Source: Epilithonimonas mollis
Lineage (GTDB): Bacteria > Bacteroidota > Bacteroidia > Flavobacteriales > Weeksellaceae
Assembly: GCF_900142325.1 (NCBI RefSeq)
Contig: NZ_FRAM01000001.1
Location: forward strand, 1,116,001 to 1,180,000
DNA length: 64,000 bases
Direction of reading: 5' to 3'
How positions within the stretch are numbered: position 1 is the first letter of the stretch; each line of letters begins with the position of its first letter. Shown one piece after another: positions 34,554-41,837 of this stretch. The position numbers and the translations under genes are program-made. The notes below the pieces were generated by a model. That model had not been told where the DNA came from and searched no databases. It saw only the letters and a program-made list of their open reading frames with translations.

Positions 34554-34955
34554 ATGAAAAAATCAGTTTCGTTATTATTTATTCTTTTATTCAGTGTTTT
34601 TTCTTTTGCTCAGAGTCAGATTGATGTTGAGTTAAAAAAATGTTTAGGGAAGGACGATTCTACGGCTAATCAAAGAAATTGCACCATTTCTGCACAGAAA
34701 TCCTGGGATAAGGAACTGAACAAATACTATCAATCCATAAGCAAAAAACTTTCAACATCAGGAAAAAAAGAATTGCTGGAAGCTCAGCGAAACTGGATTT
34801 CATTCCGCGATTCTGAATTCAAATTGATCGACAAATATTATTTCGAAGTCAAAAAAGGAACTATTTTTCAGGTGATTGCTGAAAACAAAAGATTAGAAAT
34901 CATCAAAGAAAGAGCGTTACAGTTGAAAGAATTTGATGAGCAGTTTGATTATTAG
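34554..34955 (+). CDS. LprI/DUF1311 family protein
   Basis: 133 residues with a signal peptide (KKSVSLLFILLFSVFSFAQ). The DUF1311 lysozyme-inhibitor-LprI-like domain shows its signature: ECLGKDDSTANQRNC-like cysteine pair (Cys in LKKCLGKDD and RNCTISAQKSWDKELNKYY), then LLEAQRNWISFRDSEF. The cysteines probably form a disulfide in the periplasm. Some homologues inhibit lysozyme. It lies 15 bp after the YfiT gene and may be the last of a three-gene operon. Confidence 0.9.
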   Translation: MKKSVSLLFILLFSVFSFAQSQIDVELKKCLGKDDSTANQRNCTISAQKSWDKELNKYYQSISKKLSTSGKKELLEAQRNWISFRDSEFKLIDKYYFEVKKGTIFQVIAENKRLEIIKERALQLKEFDEQFDY

Positions 34956-34987
34956 ATACTCCATTACTAAAAATACTTTCTTCTTAT

Positions 34988-35013
34988 ACAGCCAGGCAAA
35001 GATGCCTGGCTGT
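34988..35013 (+). terminator. Terminator after the LprI gene
   Basis: Stem ACAGCCAGGCA / TGCCTGGCTGT with a tetraloop, then ATTGATTTTTT. The T-run is offset by 5 bases, but the stem is strong. Confidence 0.65.
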
Positions 35014-35046
35014 ATTGATTTTTTCCGCTACAGCTTTGTTTCTCTG

Positions 35047-35172
35047 TTCAACCCGACCGCTTATCTACTTTGCTCATCCTTTTGTCTGCTTCACCCGTCC
35101 GTTTGTTTACTTCACTCGTCCGTTTATCTACTTCATCAGTCCGTTTGTCTACCTAAGTACTTTGACGGTCTA
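35047..35172. repeat. Tandem repeat array of 21-bp units, array 1 (6 imperfect copies)
   Basis: Six units of exactly 21 bp end in CTA or CTG (boundaries 35067, 35088, 35109, 35130, 35151, 35172). Middle copies share CTTCA-N3-GTCCGTTT. Read on the minus strand, the unit is TAGAC-AAACGGAC-GAGTGAAG, which aligns with the units of the array at 63595-63783. It lies in the 34956-35318 gap before hutH. The 100-codon frame across it is a by-product of the 21-bp period. Confidence 0.8.
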
Positions 35173-35318
35173 CTACAGGCCACTGAGAAACTTTTTATAA
35201 TAACCATCCATTTGATAAAAATAAATTTTCAGAAGAATTAATTTTATTTAAATGTCATTCTAATTCCTTCCCCATATTTCTCCCGAAAAGTGTATTTTTA
35301 GGCAAAATTTTTTCAGTG

Positions 35319-36806
35319 ATGATTTACGGAATCGACCAATTGGGATATAAAGACGTTTTAGAGATTTTAAAAAATCCTTCCAACGCAAAACTCAATCTAC
35401 AATCAAAAGACCAAATACTAAAATCGCAGCAGAATGTTCAGCAAATCGTAGCATCTGACAGAACGGTTTATGGCATCAACACAGGCTTCGGACCACTTTG
35501 CGATGTCAAAATATCGGAAGAAGAAACAGCTCAGCTTCAGCATAATCTGATTATTTCTCACGCTGTCGGCGTCGGAAAACCGATTCACAAGAACATTTCC
35601 AAAATTATGATGATTTCCAAAATCCACGCCTTGTCGAAAGGATTTTCAGGCGTTTCCTTAGACGTTATCGAGCGGTTGATTCTGATGTTGGAATTGGATA
35701 TTATTCCGGTTGTTCCGGAGCAAGGTTCCGTTGGTGCTTCCGGCGATTTGGCGCCGTTGGCACATTTGGTTTTGCCATTGTTAGGCTTAGGTCAGGTTTG
35801 GGAAAACGACGAGATCAAAGTCACTTCCGAGGTGTTGGAAAAACATAACATTCACCCTTTGAAACTCGGTCCTAAAGAAGGTTTAGGCTTGATTAACGGT
35901 ACACAATTCATTTTAGCTCACGCCATTACAGGTTTGGCAAAATTTGAATACCTTTTGGATTTGGCAGATTTGACCGCAGCAATGAGTCTGGAAGCTTACC
36001 GAGGTTCGTCTAGTCCGTTCAAGAAAGAATTGCACGAGATTCGCCCATTCGATGGAAGCCGAAAAGTAGCAGAAAGAATGCGAAATTTCCTTAAAGATTC
36101 TGATAATCTAAAGTCTCACGAATTCTGCGACAGGGTTCAGGATCCGTATTCTATGCGATGTGTTCCGCAGGTTCATGGTGCGAGCAGAAATGCCTTTGAA
36201 CATCTGAAAATGATGGCAGAGACTGAACTGAATTCTGTGACGGACAATCCAATTGTTCTAAGCGCAGAAGAATCAATTTCCGGCGGTAATTTCCACGGAC
36301 AATTGATGGCTTTGCCTTTGGATTACGCTTCGCTCGCAGCCGCAGAATTGGGAAATATTTCTGACCGAAGAAGTTATCTTCTTCTGGAAGGAAAATATGG
36401 TTTACCGAAATTATTAGTAGAAAGTTCCGGCCTGAATTCCGGCTTTATGATTCCGCAATATACAAGTGCGGCGTTGGTTACTGAAAACAAAACGTTATGT
36501 TTCCCGGCATCGGCAGATTCTATACCGACAAGTTTAGGACAAGAAGACCACGTTTCTATGGGAAGTATTTCAGGAAGAAAATTTAATCAAATTTTAGGGA
36601 ATTTAGAAAATATTTTAGCGATTGAGTTAATGTTCGCTGCACAAGGTTTGGAATTCCGAAGACCAGCGAAATGTTCCAAAATTGTAGAAGAAAATTATAA
36701 CATCATCCGTTCCGTTATCCCAAAACTGGAAGACGATAGATTGATTGGCGAAGATATTCTGAAGATCGCAGAGTTGATTAGAGAGAAGAAATTGGTGGTG
36801 AATTAG
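35319..36806 (+). CDS. hutH: Histidine ammonia-lyase
   Basis: 495 residues from ATG 35319 (a GTG one codon earlier is also in frame). The MIO prosthetic group forms from Ala140-Ser-Gly in GSVGASGDLAPLAHLV. Other conserved parts are YGINTGFGPL, GLINGTQFILAHA, QDPYSMRCVPQVHGASR and ENKTLCFPASADSIPTS. It deaminates histidine to urocanate. hutU, hutI and hutG are not in the window, so it stands alone; a tyrosine-specific lyase is less likely given the His-type FGPLCD and VHGASRNA motifs. Confidence 0.93.
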   Translation: MIYGIDQLGYKDVLEILKNPSNAKLNLQSKDQILKSQQNVQQIVASDRTVYGINTGFGPLCDVKISEEETAQLQHNLIISHAVGVGKPIHKNISKIMMISKIHALSKGFSGVSLDVIERLILMLELDIIPVVPEQGSVGASGDLAPLAHLVLPLLGLGQVWENDEIKVTSEVLEKHNIHPLKLGPKEGLGLINGTQFILAHAITGLAKFEYLLDLADLTAAMSLEAYRGSSSPFKKELHEIRPFDGSRKVAERMRNFLKDSDNLKSHEFCDRVQDPYSMRCVPQVHGASRNAFEHLKMMAETELNSVTDNPIVLSAEESISGGNFHGQLMALPLDYASLAAAELGNISDRRSYLLLEGKYGLPKLLVESSGLNSGFMIPQYTSAALVTENKTLCFPASADSIPTSLGQEDHVSMGSISGRKFNQILGNLENILAIELMFAAQGLEFRRPAKCSKIVEENYNIIRSVIPKLEDDRLIGEDILKIAELIREKKLVVN

Positions 36807-36818
36807 ATTCAAGAAAGT

Positions 36819-36880
36819 CTTCGACTCCGCTCATACTGACAATGTTTACATTCGAATTGTCACGCTGAGCGGAGTCGAAG
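36819..36880. repeat. Dispersed palindrome, CTTCGACTCCGCTCA family, copy 1
   Basis: Arms CTTCGACTCCGCTCA (36819-36833) and TGAGCGGAGTCGAAG (36866-36880) are perfect inverted repeats, with TGACA / TGTCA inside the arms. Further copies at 41813, 50691 and 53807. Confidence 0.85.
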
Positions 36881-36905
36881 CGTTTTACTAAGTATAATAT
36901 CAATA

Positions 36906-37355
36906 ATGAAAACCCTCCGAACAACTTCCGAAAACCCAGACTTCCAAAAATTAGTAACGCAACTGGATGCCTATCTTGCAGTAATGGATGGTGAGGAGCA
37001 CGCTTTTTACAATCAATACAACAAAATCGATATGCTGAAACATTGTATCGTGATTTATGATAATGACGAAGCTGTTGCTTGCGGTGCTATAAAAGCTTTG
37101 GATTCAGAATCAATGGAAGTGAAAAGGATGTTTACACTGCCTGAAAAGCGTGGTAAAGGTTTGGCGTCGGCAATATTAAATGAATTAGAAGCTTGGGCCA
37201 AGGAATTAGGTTACGAAAAAACCGTTCTGGAAACCGGAAAAAGACAAACCGAAGCTGTTGCGCTTTACCAAAAATGCGGTTATAACATAATTCCTAATTA
37301 CGGACAATATGAGGGAATCGAGAATAGTATTTGTTTTGAGAAAGTATTAAAATAA
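36906..37355 (+). CDS. GNAT family N-acetyltransferase
   Basis: 149 residues. GNAT core: AVACGAIKALDSESMEVKRMF (strands 4-5), acetyl-CoA loop LPEKRGKGLASAILNELEAWA (R-G-x-G-x-A) and YEKTVLETGKRQTEAVALYQKCGY. The N-terminus MKTLRTTSENPDFQKLVTQLDAYL is a branch often seen in Bacteroidota. The substrate is unknown. It stands alone between two palindromic repeats. Confidence 0.92.
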   Translation: MKTLRTTSENPDFQKLVTQLDAYLAVMDGEEHAFYNQYNKIDMLKHCIVIYDNDEAVACGAIKALDSESMEVKRMFTLPEKRGKGLASAILNELEAWAKELGYEKTVLETGKRQTEAVALYQKCGYNIIPNYGQYEGIENSICFEKVLK

Positions 37356-37433
37356 ATATCTCGCAATTAGGCTGATTTTGCAGATTTTCTAGCGTAATCA
37401 TCTGCTGAATCTGTAAAATCAGCAAGATATTTA
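37355..37433. repeat. Long imperfect inverted repeat after the GNAT gene
   Basis: AAATATCTCGC...GGCTGATTTTGCAGATT pairs with AATCTGTAAAATCAGCAAGATATTT. Stem of about 25 bp with small bulges, between convergent genes. It is a terminator or a repeat of the Bacteroidota CAGATT...AATCTG type. Confidence 0.65.
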
Positions 37434-37451
37434 ACCTTTCGAAATAAAAAA

Positions 37452-38624
37452 TCAATTTCCAAAAGTATAATCCAACGGTAGCATTTTCGATACATTCTGG
37501 TTAGAAAAATGGTCTTCCAGAATCAATTGATCCGGCTCGGAGCAAATACCTTCCGGAAAAATCTCAAATTCCAAAGCTTCGGGATGGATAAAAGAAGTTT
37601 GCGCAGATGCAGTTGCTGATTTTACGAAGTTACCTTTTTTTAGTTCGTAATAATATTTCTGATAATTCACCATCAGCAAATCTTCAAAATCAATAAACAG
37701 TCTGGCGTCTTTCCGTTTGGTGAAATCAGATTCCTTCATTTTGGTTTTTAGAATCGCCATCAGGAATTCGGAGTTTTCATTTTTTCTGTTGGCGATATCC
37801 TGCAGTTCCGGTGACAGTTTTATCACCATATTTTTCTGACTTCGTACAAAGTTATAATGATCCTGCAGTTGCTGAATCTCCGCTTCTGACGGATATTTCG
37901 GATTTTTGATTCGCCGCGCGTGATTCACAATGAAACCTTCTTTTTCCAGCTCATCCTGATAAAGGCTTCTGAAAAAATGCATCAGACTGCCTGTGTACGC
38001 GTTCATCCGGTTTAGAATAATGGTTTTTTTGTCGCTGTTATCTTTGAAAAATGAGGTGCCCAGATAACTGGTGTTTTTCTTTTTGAAATCCGTTTCAAAA
38101 TTAATCAGGTTGTATTGGATGGTGTAGCCCAGCTTTTTATTTTCAATGATTAAAGTCTGTGGCGCTTTGACTTTCAGAAACTGATTTTTCTTATCATAAG
38201 AAAACTTGAGCGTCCGTTGGTTTTTAATCGAAACCTCTTCCCGGTCAAACCCAAGGAATCTATCCAGAAAATAATTGATAAAATCTTTATAAGCCTGCTC
38301 TGTGTAAGGAATAATGACAACTTCCTCAATCTCTTTAACAGGATTGATAATTACTTTGACTGATTTCCCAATAGCTTGATTAAGAGGAAAAATACTTGTT
38401 TCGTAATTATCTTTCTGAAAAATCAGATTTCCGCTTTTCTGTCCCTGGATATCGAGCGTAAAAATTCCGCCGGAGACTGAAGTAGTGGAGATTTTAGTTC
38501 CATCCAGATAGACATTCACATCAGGAATGGCCGTTCCGTTTTCAGTCAGTATTTTTCCGGTAATGGTTTGGGAATAGACTATTGCGAAACTTAGAAATAA
38601 TATCAGAAGTAAAAATTTTCTCAC
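37452..38624 (-). CDS. Exported protein with carboxypeptidase-regulatory-like domain
   Basis: About 390 residues. The best start is GTG 38624, giving the signal peptide MRKFLLLILFLSFAIVYSQ; the TTG at 38633 is the other option. A CarboxypepD_reg-like beta sandwich follows (about 20-90: TITGKILTENGTAIPDVNVYLDGT, TTSVSGGIFTL), as in the N-termini of TonB receptors. The remaining 290 residues (helical and strand-rich, FDREEVSIKNQRTLKFSYDKK) have no recognised domain and no barrel, so this is not a full TonB receptor. Function unknown. Confidence 0.8.
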   Translation of the reverse strand: MRKFLLLILFLSFAIVYSQTITGKILTENGTAIPDVNVYLDGTKISTTSVSGGIFTLDIQGQKSGNLIFQKDNYETSIFPLNQAIGKSVKVIINPVKEIEEVVIIPYTEQAYKDFINYFLDRFLGFDREEVSIKNQRTLKFSYDKKNQFLKVKAPQTLIIENKKLGYTIQYNLINFETDFKKKNTSYLGTSFFKDNSDKKTIILNRMNAYTGSLMHFFRSLYQDELEKEGFIVNHARRIKNPKYPSEAEIQQLQDHYNFVRSQKNMVIKLSPELQDIANRKNENSEFLMAILKTKMKESDFTKRKDARLFIDFEDLLMVNYQKYYYELKKGNFVKSATASAQTSFIHPEALEFEIFPEGICSEPDQLILEDHFSNQNVSKMLPLDYTFGN

Positions 38625-38781
38625 GGCTATCAAATTTGACTTCGAATTTAATCAATATAAAAAGGATTTTGGTGTTTCTAAAATATTTTCAGATGTATAA
38701 TGAAATTAATTATTGTTTTGTTTTTGATGATTTAAATTAGACATTTGTAAAAACACTTATATGCAACACATTGCATTTGAT

Positions 38782-38789
38782 TATCTTTG
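38782..38789 (+). promoter_or_regulatory. -7 promoter box TATCTTTG before a 24-codon ORF
   Basis: TATCTTTG matches TAnnTTTG exactly and is 34 bases upstream of the ATG of the micro-ORF at 38824. Confidence 0.5.
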
Positions 38790-38823
38790 CAGAGCGGTTG
38801 ATTAACATCACCTAGCTGCTTGA

Positions 38824-38898
38824 ATGTTCCAAGTGATTGACTTCTTCAAAAAAATAGTTGCCGGTTCAACTAAGTTATTGAATGCGTTAAATAACTAG
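38824..38898 (+). CDS. Possible micro-ORF for a 24-residue amphipathic peptide
   Basis: ATG to TAG, 24 codons. The peptide opens MFQVIDFFKKIVAGS and closes TKLLNALNN. Hydrophobic residues (Phe2, Val4, Ile5, Phe7, Phe8, Ile11, Val12, Leu18, Leu19, Leu22) fall on one face of a helix, with Lys9, Lys10 and Lys17 on the other: the pattern of small membrane-active peptides. It has a promoter box upstream, sits in an otherwise empty 430-bp gap, and is followed by the inverted repeats AGTTATT / AATAACT and AGTTG-N6-CAACT. No homolog is known to me and coding is unproven. Confidence 0.4.
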   Translation: MFQVIDFFKKIVAGSTKLLNALNN

Positions 38899-38941
38899 TT
38901 GATTAATTTGTTAATAAAAAACAAAAATTATACCTCATTGA

Positions 38942-39050
38942 AAAGCTCCGTAGGAGCGACCTGTGAATCACAATTATTATCAGGACACTCCTACGGAATT
39001 TTAGTTTGTTTTATATTCTGTTTCTATTGACAGATTGCTCCTAAGGAGCA
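38942..39050. repeat. Dispersed palindromes, CTCCGTAGGAGCGACCTGT family
   Basis: AAAGCTCCGTAGGAGCGACC (from 38942) is repeated inverted as CAGGACACTCCTACGGAATT (38981-39000), then the perfect palindrome TGCTCCTAAGGAGCA lies at 39036-39050. This repeat family is widespread in Bacteroidota intergenic DNA. It lies at the 3' side of the convergent ygiD gene. Confidence 0.8.
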
Positions 39051-39066
39051 TTTCTGAAAAAACAAT

Positions 39067-39894
39067 TTATCCAATTCTCAAAGAAGTCATACTCAAAGAA
39101 CCGCCAATTAATGCGTCATTGAAAAATGATAATTCTTCTGATTTTTCTTTCAGACCAAGATTATAAATCATTGGCAGAAAATGGTCTGGTGTCGGAACTG
39201 CATATTGCAAAAACGACCCTTGTTTTTGATAATCGATGAGTTTCTGAAAATCACCTTCCAAAAGCCAATTGTTGGTCTTTTCCCTTGCTTCTATCGCCCA
39301 ATCCCAACCAGCGCCGACGGTATCTATATTTTTCCAGTCAATTAACCGGAGATTATGAACAATGTTTCCGCTTCCGATAATCAGAATTCCTTTCTCGCGG
39401 AGTTTGGATAATTTTTTCGCCAGATCAAAATGATATTGAGGTGGTTTGGTATAATCGATACTCAACTGAATCACCGGAATATCTGCATCCGGGTAAAGAT
39501 GCCGCAAAACCGACCAGGCACCGTGATCCAATCCCCAGTTGTGGTCTTCTTCTACCAAAACCGGAGCTAATAATCCAGCTGTTTCTTTGGCTAATTCCGG
39601 ACTGCCTTTTGCAGGATATTGAACATCAAACAATTCTTTTGGGAAACCATAAAAATCGTGGATGGTTTTCGGCATTTCCATAGCCGTGACAAATGTTCCG
39701 TTCGTAAACCAATGCGCAGAAATACAGATAATCGCATTTGGTTTTGGGATTTCTTTGCTGATGTTTCGGAAACCTTGGACAAAAATATTCTCCTCGATGG
39801 CGTTCATCGGAGAGCCGTGTCCTAAAAACAGAACCGGCATTTTCTCTGTAGTTCGGAAATTATCAGATATTTTTGAAAGGTCGTTGAGGTTCAT
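39067..39894 (-). CDS. ygiD: 4,5-DOPA dioxygenase extradiol family protein
   Basis: 275 residues, LigB/DODA type. Metal-site residues lie in VLFLGHGSPMNAIE (first His), AIICISAHWFTNGTFV (second His) and NIVHNLRLIDW (third), with the base in DHGAWSVLRHLYP. E. coli YgiD opens the ring of L-DOPA; the true substrate here is unknown. ygiD, YceI and pirin genes are often co-regulated in flavobacteria; YceI follows here in the opposite flank (40219), on the same strand. Confidence 0.93.
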   Translation of the reverse strand: MNLNDLSKISDNFRTTEKMPVLFLGHGSPMNAIEENIFVQGFRNISKEIPKPNAIICISAHWFTNGTFVTAMEMPKTIHDFYGFPKELFDVQYPAKGSPELAKETAGLLAPVLVEEDHNWGLDHGAWSVLRHLYPDADIPVIQLSIDYTKPPQYHFDLAKKLSKLREKGILIIGSGNIVHNLRLIDWKNIDTVGAGWDWAIEAREKTNNWLLEGDFQKLIDYQKQGSFLQYAVPTPDHFLPMIYNLGLKEKSEELSFFNDALIGGSLSMTSLRIG

Positions 39895-39998
39895 TTTTTT
39901 GTAAAAAGTAAAATGTATTAATGTAAAAAGTATTTTTATTTTCTCGCGGATTTGGATTTGGCTGATTGAACTGATTTCAATTTATAAAAGTCGATTTA

Positions 39999-40019
39999 GA
40001 TTCCTACGGAATGACAAAC
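39999..40019. repeat. Dispersed repeat arm, GATTCCTACGGAATGACAAA
   Basis: Single arm of the family seen at 8584-8661 (here with core TTCCTACGGAATGACAAAC). It is next to the GC-rich repeat copy that follows; the two families are neighbours in both places. Confidence 0.65.
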
Positions 40020-40063
40020 TTTGTGGTTATAACAAAGCGTGTTTTTATGTTGAATCCGCAGCC

Positions 40064-40142
40064 CGACTTGAGCGGAAATCCTTTTTGCGCAACGAAGTGG
40101 AGTGAAAAGATTGGGAGCGGAAGGCGGATAAAGCTGCCCAAA
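40064..40142. repeat. Dispersed GC-rich repeat, AGCGGATAGCCCG family, copy 2
   Basis: GCAGCCCGACTTGAGCGGAA, then ATCCTTTTTGCGCAACGAAG, AAAAGATTGGGAGCGGAAGG and CGGATAAAGCTGCCCA. Same block order as copy 1, with the variable centre changed. It lies in the 39895-40218 gap, which holds nothing else. Confidence 0.7.
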
Positions 40143-40218
40143 TCAAAAAAAGTATAAACAAAGCGAACTCTGTTTATACTTCAAAAAAACTCAAACTATA
40201 AAATACTATTGTATTCTT

Positions 40219-40728
40219 TTATTGTTTTACAAACTGTAGTTCGCCTGCAATTTTCACTTCTTCGCTCACCATTACTCCGCCTGTCTCCAAAGCTGCGTTC
40301 CAGGTCAGACCGAAGTCGCTTCTCTTGATTTTTCCTTCGAAAGAGAAACCTGCTTTGGTATTTCCCCAAGGATCAGAATTGATTCCGCCAAAGTCCACGT
40401 CCAAAGTCACTGGCTTTGTAATACCGTTGATTGTAAGGTTTCCTGTAACATCACCATTTAAAGTTGAAGCTTCGAAAGTGATTTTCGGATTCGCTTCTGC
40501 GTTGAAAAAATCTGCAGATTTCAGGTGATTGTCACGGTCTGTGTTATTCGTGAAAATAGAATCTGTATCGATAAAAGCTGAAACTTTTGCATTGGCGAAT
40601 GTATCGTCTTCTGCATCAATCTCTGCGTTGAACGTTGTGAATTCTCCTTTTACGTTAGAAATCATCAGGTGTTTTACTTTGAAAGTGATTTCGCTATGCG
40701 TTGGGTCTAGTAACCATTTAGTTGCCAT
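40219..40728 (-). CDS. YceI family protein, signal-less
   Basis: 169 residues beginning MATKWLLDPTHSEITFKVKHLMISNVKGEF, the YceI opening, then DRDNHLKSADFFNAEANPKITFE (the RDxHL-x(n)-DFF segment) and the C-terminal KIKRSDFGLTWNAALETGGVMVSEEV. There is no signal peptide, so it may stay in the cytosol, unlike the exported YceI at 14565. YceI barrels bind isoprenoid lipids. It is preceded by a GC-rich repeat, and its partner ygiD lies downstream on the same strand but 324 bp away. Confidence 0.92.
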   Translation of the reverse strand: MATKWLLDPTHSEITFKVKHLMISNVKGEFTTFNAEIDAEDDTFANAKVSAFIDTDSIFTNNTDRDNHLKSADFFNAEANPKITFEASTLNGDVTGNLTINGITKPVTLDVDFGGINSDPWGNTKAGFSFEGKIKRSDFGLTWNAALETGGVMVSEEVKIAGELQFVKQ

Positions 40729-40825
40729 AATTTTAATATTTTGTTGTTAATTATGATGCAAATTTAGGTCGGTAAAACTTCCCTCACATTGATGTAAGTT
40801 AAGAATTTGAATTGTCGAGAAGATT

Positions 40826-40990
40826 TGGGCAGCCCGTCAGATTTCCCAAAGCTCCAGCCCACGCAAAATCTGCCGGCCGGGCTATCCGCTGCTATCTTTT
40901 TTTCCTCACCCTAAATCCCTCTCCAAAGGCGAGGGACTTCCATCCGCACAAAAAAGGATATCCGCTCCTATCCCTGCTGCGGGCGACGAC
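40826..40990. repeat. Dispersed GC-rich repeat, AGCGGATAGCCCG family, copy 3 with an insert
   Basis: Inverted relative to copies 1 and 2: GGCCGGGCTATCCGCTGCTATC ends around 40900, and GGATATCCGCTCCTATCCCT lies near 40970. Between them is a second palindrome, CCTAAATCCCTCTCCAAAGG ... GGGACTTCC, of the flavobacterial TCCCTCTCC type. So a repeat is nested in a repeat. Confidence 0.7.
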
Positions 40991-40996
40991 TTAGAA

Positions 40997-41755
40997 TCAC
41001 CATTTCTCGGTCAGATATTTCCAGTAGCGTTTCGGAACGTGCTGAATGTGAAGTTTGGTATTTTTCCGTTCCTTGATGTTGGTTTTCGTAAAGTAACTTT
41101 GCCAGAGCGTCTGGTATTTCTTCTCCTCGTCGTGGAATTTTTCCTGATATTGATTGAGATTCAGTTTTTCATCAGGATAAAAGAATTCGCAGTTTTCCAG
41201 ATCGTAGAACAATCCGTAATGTCTTCGTAAATCGTAAATCATCCACTTTTGGTCGGCGTATCGGTCTTTGAAATGTTTTCTGATTAAAGGCAACACATTA
41301 AAATCCGGGTCGATTTTGGCGAAATAAATATCATCCTGCATCTTCTCGAACCTTACAAAAGCAGTCATTCTGTGTCTTTCCCGGCTGACGGATTTGCAGA
41401 TTTTAGCGATTTTCAGAATATCATCGTTGGCAAAGTTTTTAAGGATATTCTCATCAGGAAATTTCACCGACTGCCTAATGACTGATAAAATCAACTGTTC
41501 CAAATCTTCATCTTCGGAAAGATAAACCCTAAGCAAATCGTTAATTCCCGATTTTCCAATGCTTTTTTCCAGTTTATTCAGTACTCTTTCAGATTTTTCC
41601 TGTTGCGTCACAACCTCGTGAATCTCCGCAAACATATTTTCCTGAACAAAATTTTCCCGGTTTCGGATTTCCGCATCCTGATAACGGTACTCGAAAACTT
41701 CAAATACCGCTGTAAAAAGTCCGTCGAAAGTTCCGTCGTAGAGAAGGGTTGTCAT
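40997..41755 (-). CDS. TIGR03915-type putative DNA repair protein
   Basis: 252 residues. It begins MTTLLYDGTFDGLFTAVFEVFEYR, the TIGR03915 signature, with VSRERHRMTAFVRFEKMQDDIYFA and RHYGLFYDLENCEFFYPDE. It contains the DUF4130 domain found with uracil-DNA-glycosylase-like or radical SAM repair genes. It sits 82 bp downstream of its usual partner, the radical SAM protein. Likely a two-protein DNA repair or modification system; the mechanism is unknown. Confidence 0.93.
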   Translation of the reverse strand: MTTLLYDGTFDGLFTAVFEVFEYRYQDAEIRNRENFVQENMFAEIHEVVTQQEKSERVLNKLEKSIGKSGINDLLRVYLSEDEDLEQLILSVIRQSVKFPDENILKNFANDDILKIAKICKSVSRERHRMTAFVRFEKMQDDIYFAKIDPDFNVLPLIRKHFKDRYADQKWMIYDLRRHYGLFYDLENCEFFYPDEKLNLNQYQEKFHDEEKKYQTLWQSYFTKTNIKERKNTKLHIQHVPKRYWKYLTEKW

Positions 41756-41812
41756 TTTCTGAGTTGGAGAGTTTTTGGGTTGGAGGGTTGGAGCGTACGA
41801 AAGATTTAGCGT

Positions 41813-41835
41813 TGTCAGGCTGAGCGAAGTCGAAG
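41813..41835. repeat. Dispersed repeat arm, CTTCGACTCCGCTCA family, single arm
   Basis: TGTCAGGCTGAGCGAAGTCG (41813 on) then AAG. One mismatch from the other arms. It lies between the two repair genes, after a TTGGAG-rich tract (41764-41793). Confidence 0.65.
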
Positions 41836-41837
41836 CC

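Noticed and set aside
35047-35172. CRISPR array
   Set aside because: Units are contiguous 21-bp repeats with no spacers of constant length, and no cas genes are in the window. The same applies to 63595-63783.
34933-35241. 102- and 61-codon frames over the 21-bp array (heptapeptide pattern such as YFTRPFV)
   Set aside because: A 21-bp repeat keeps a frame open automatically. No signal peptide, promoter or stable fold; the same effect appears at the other array on the other strand.
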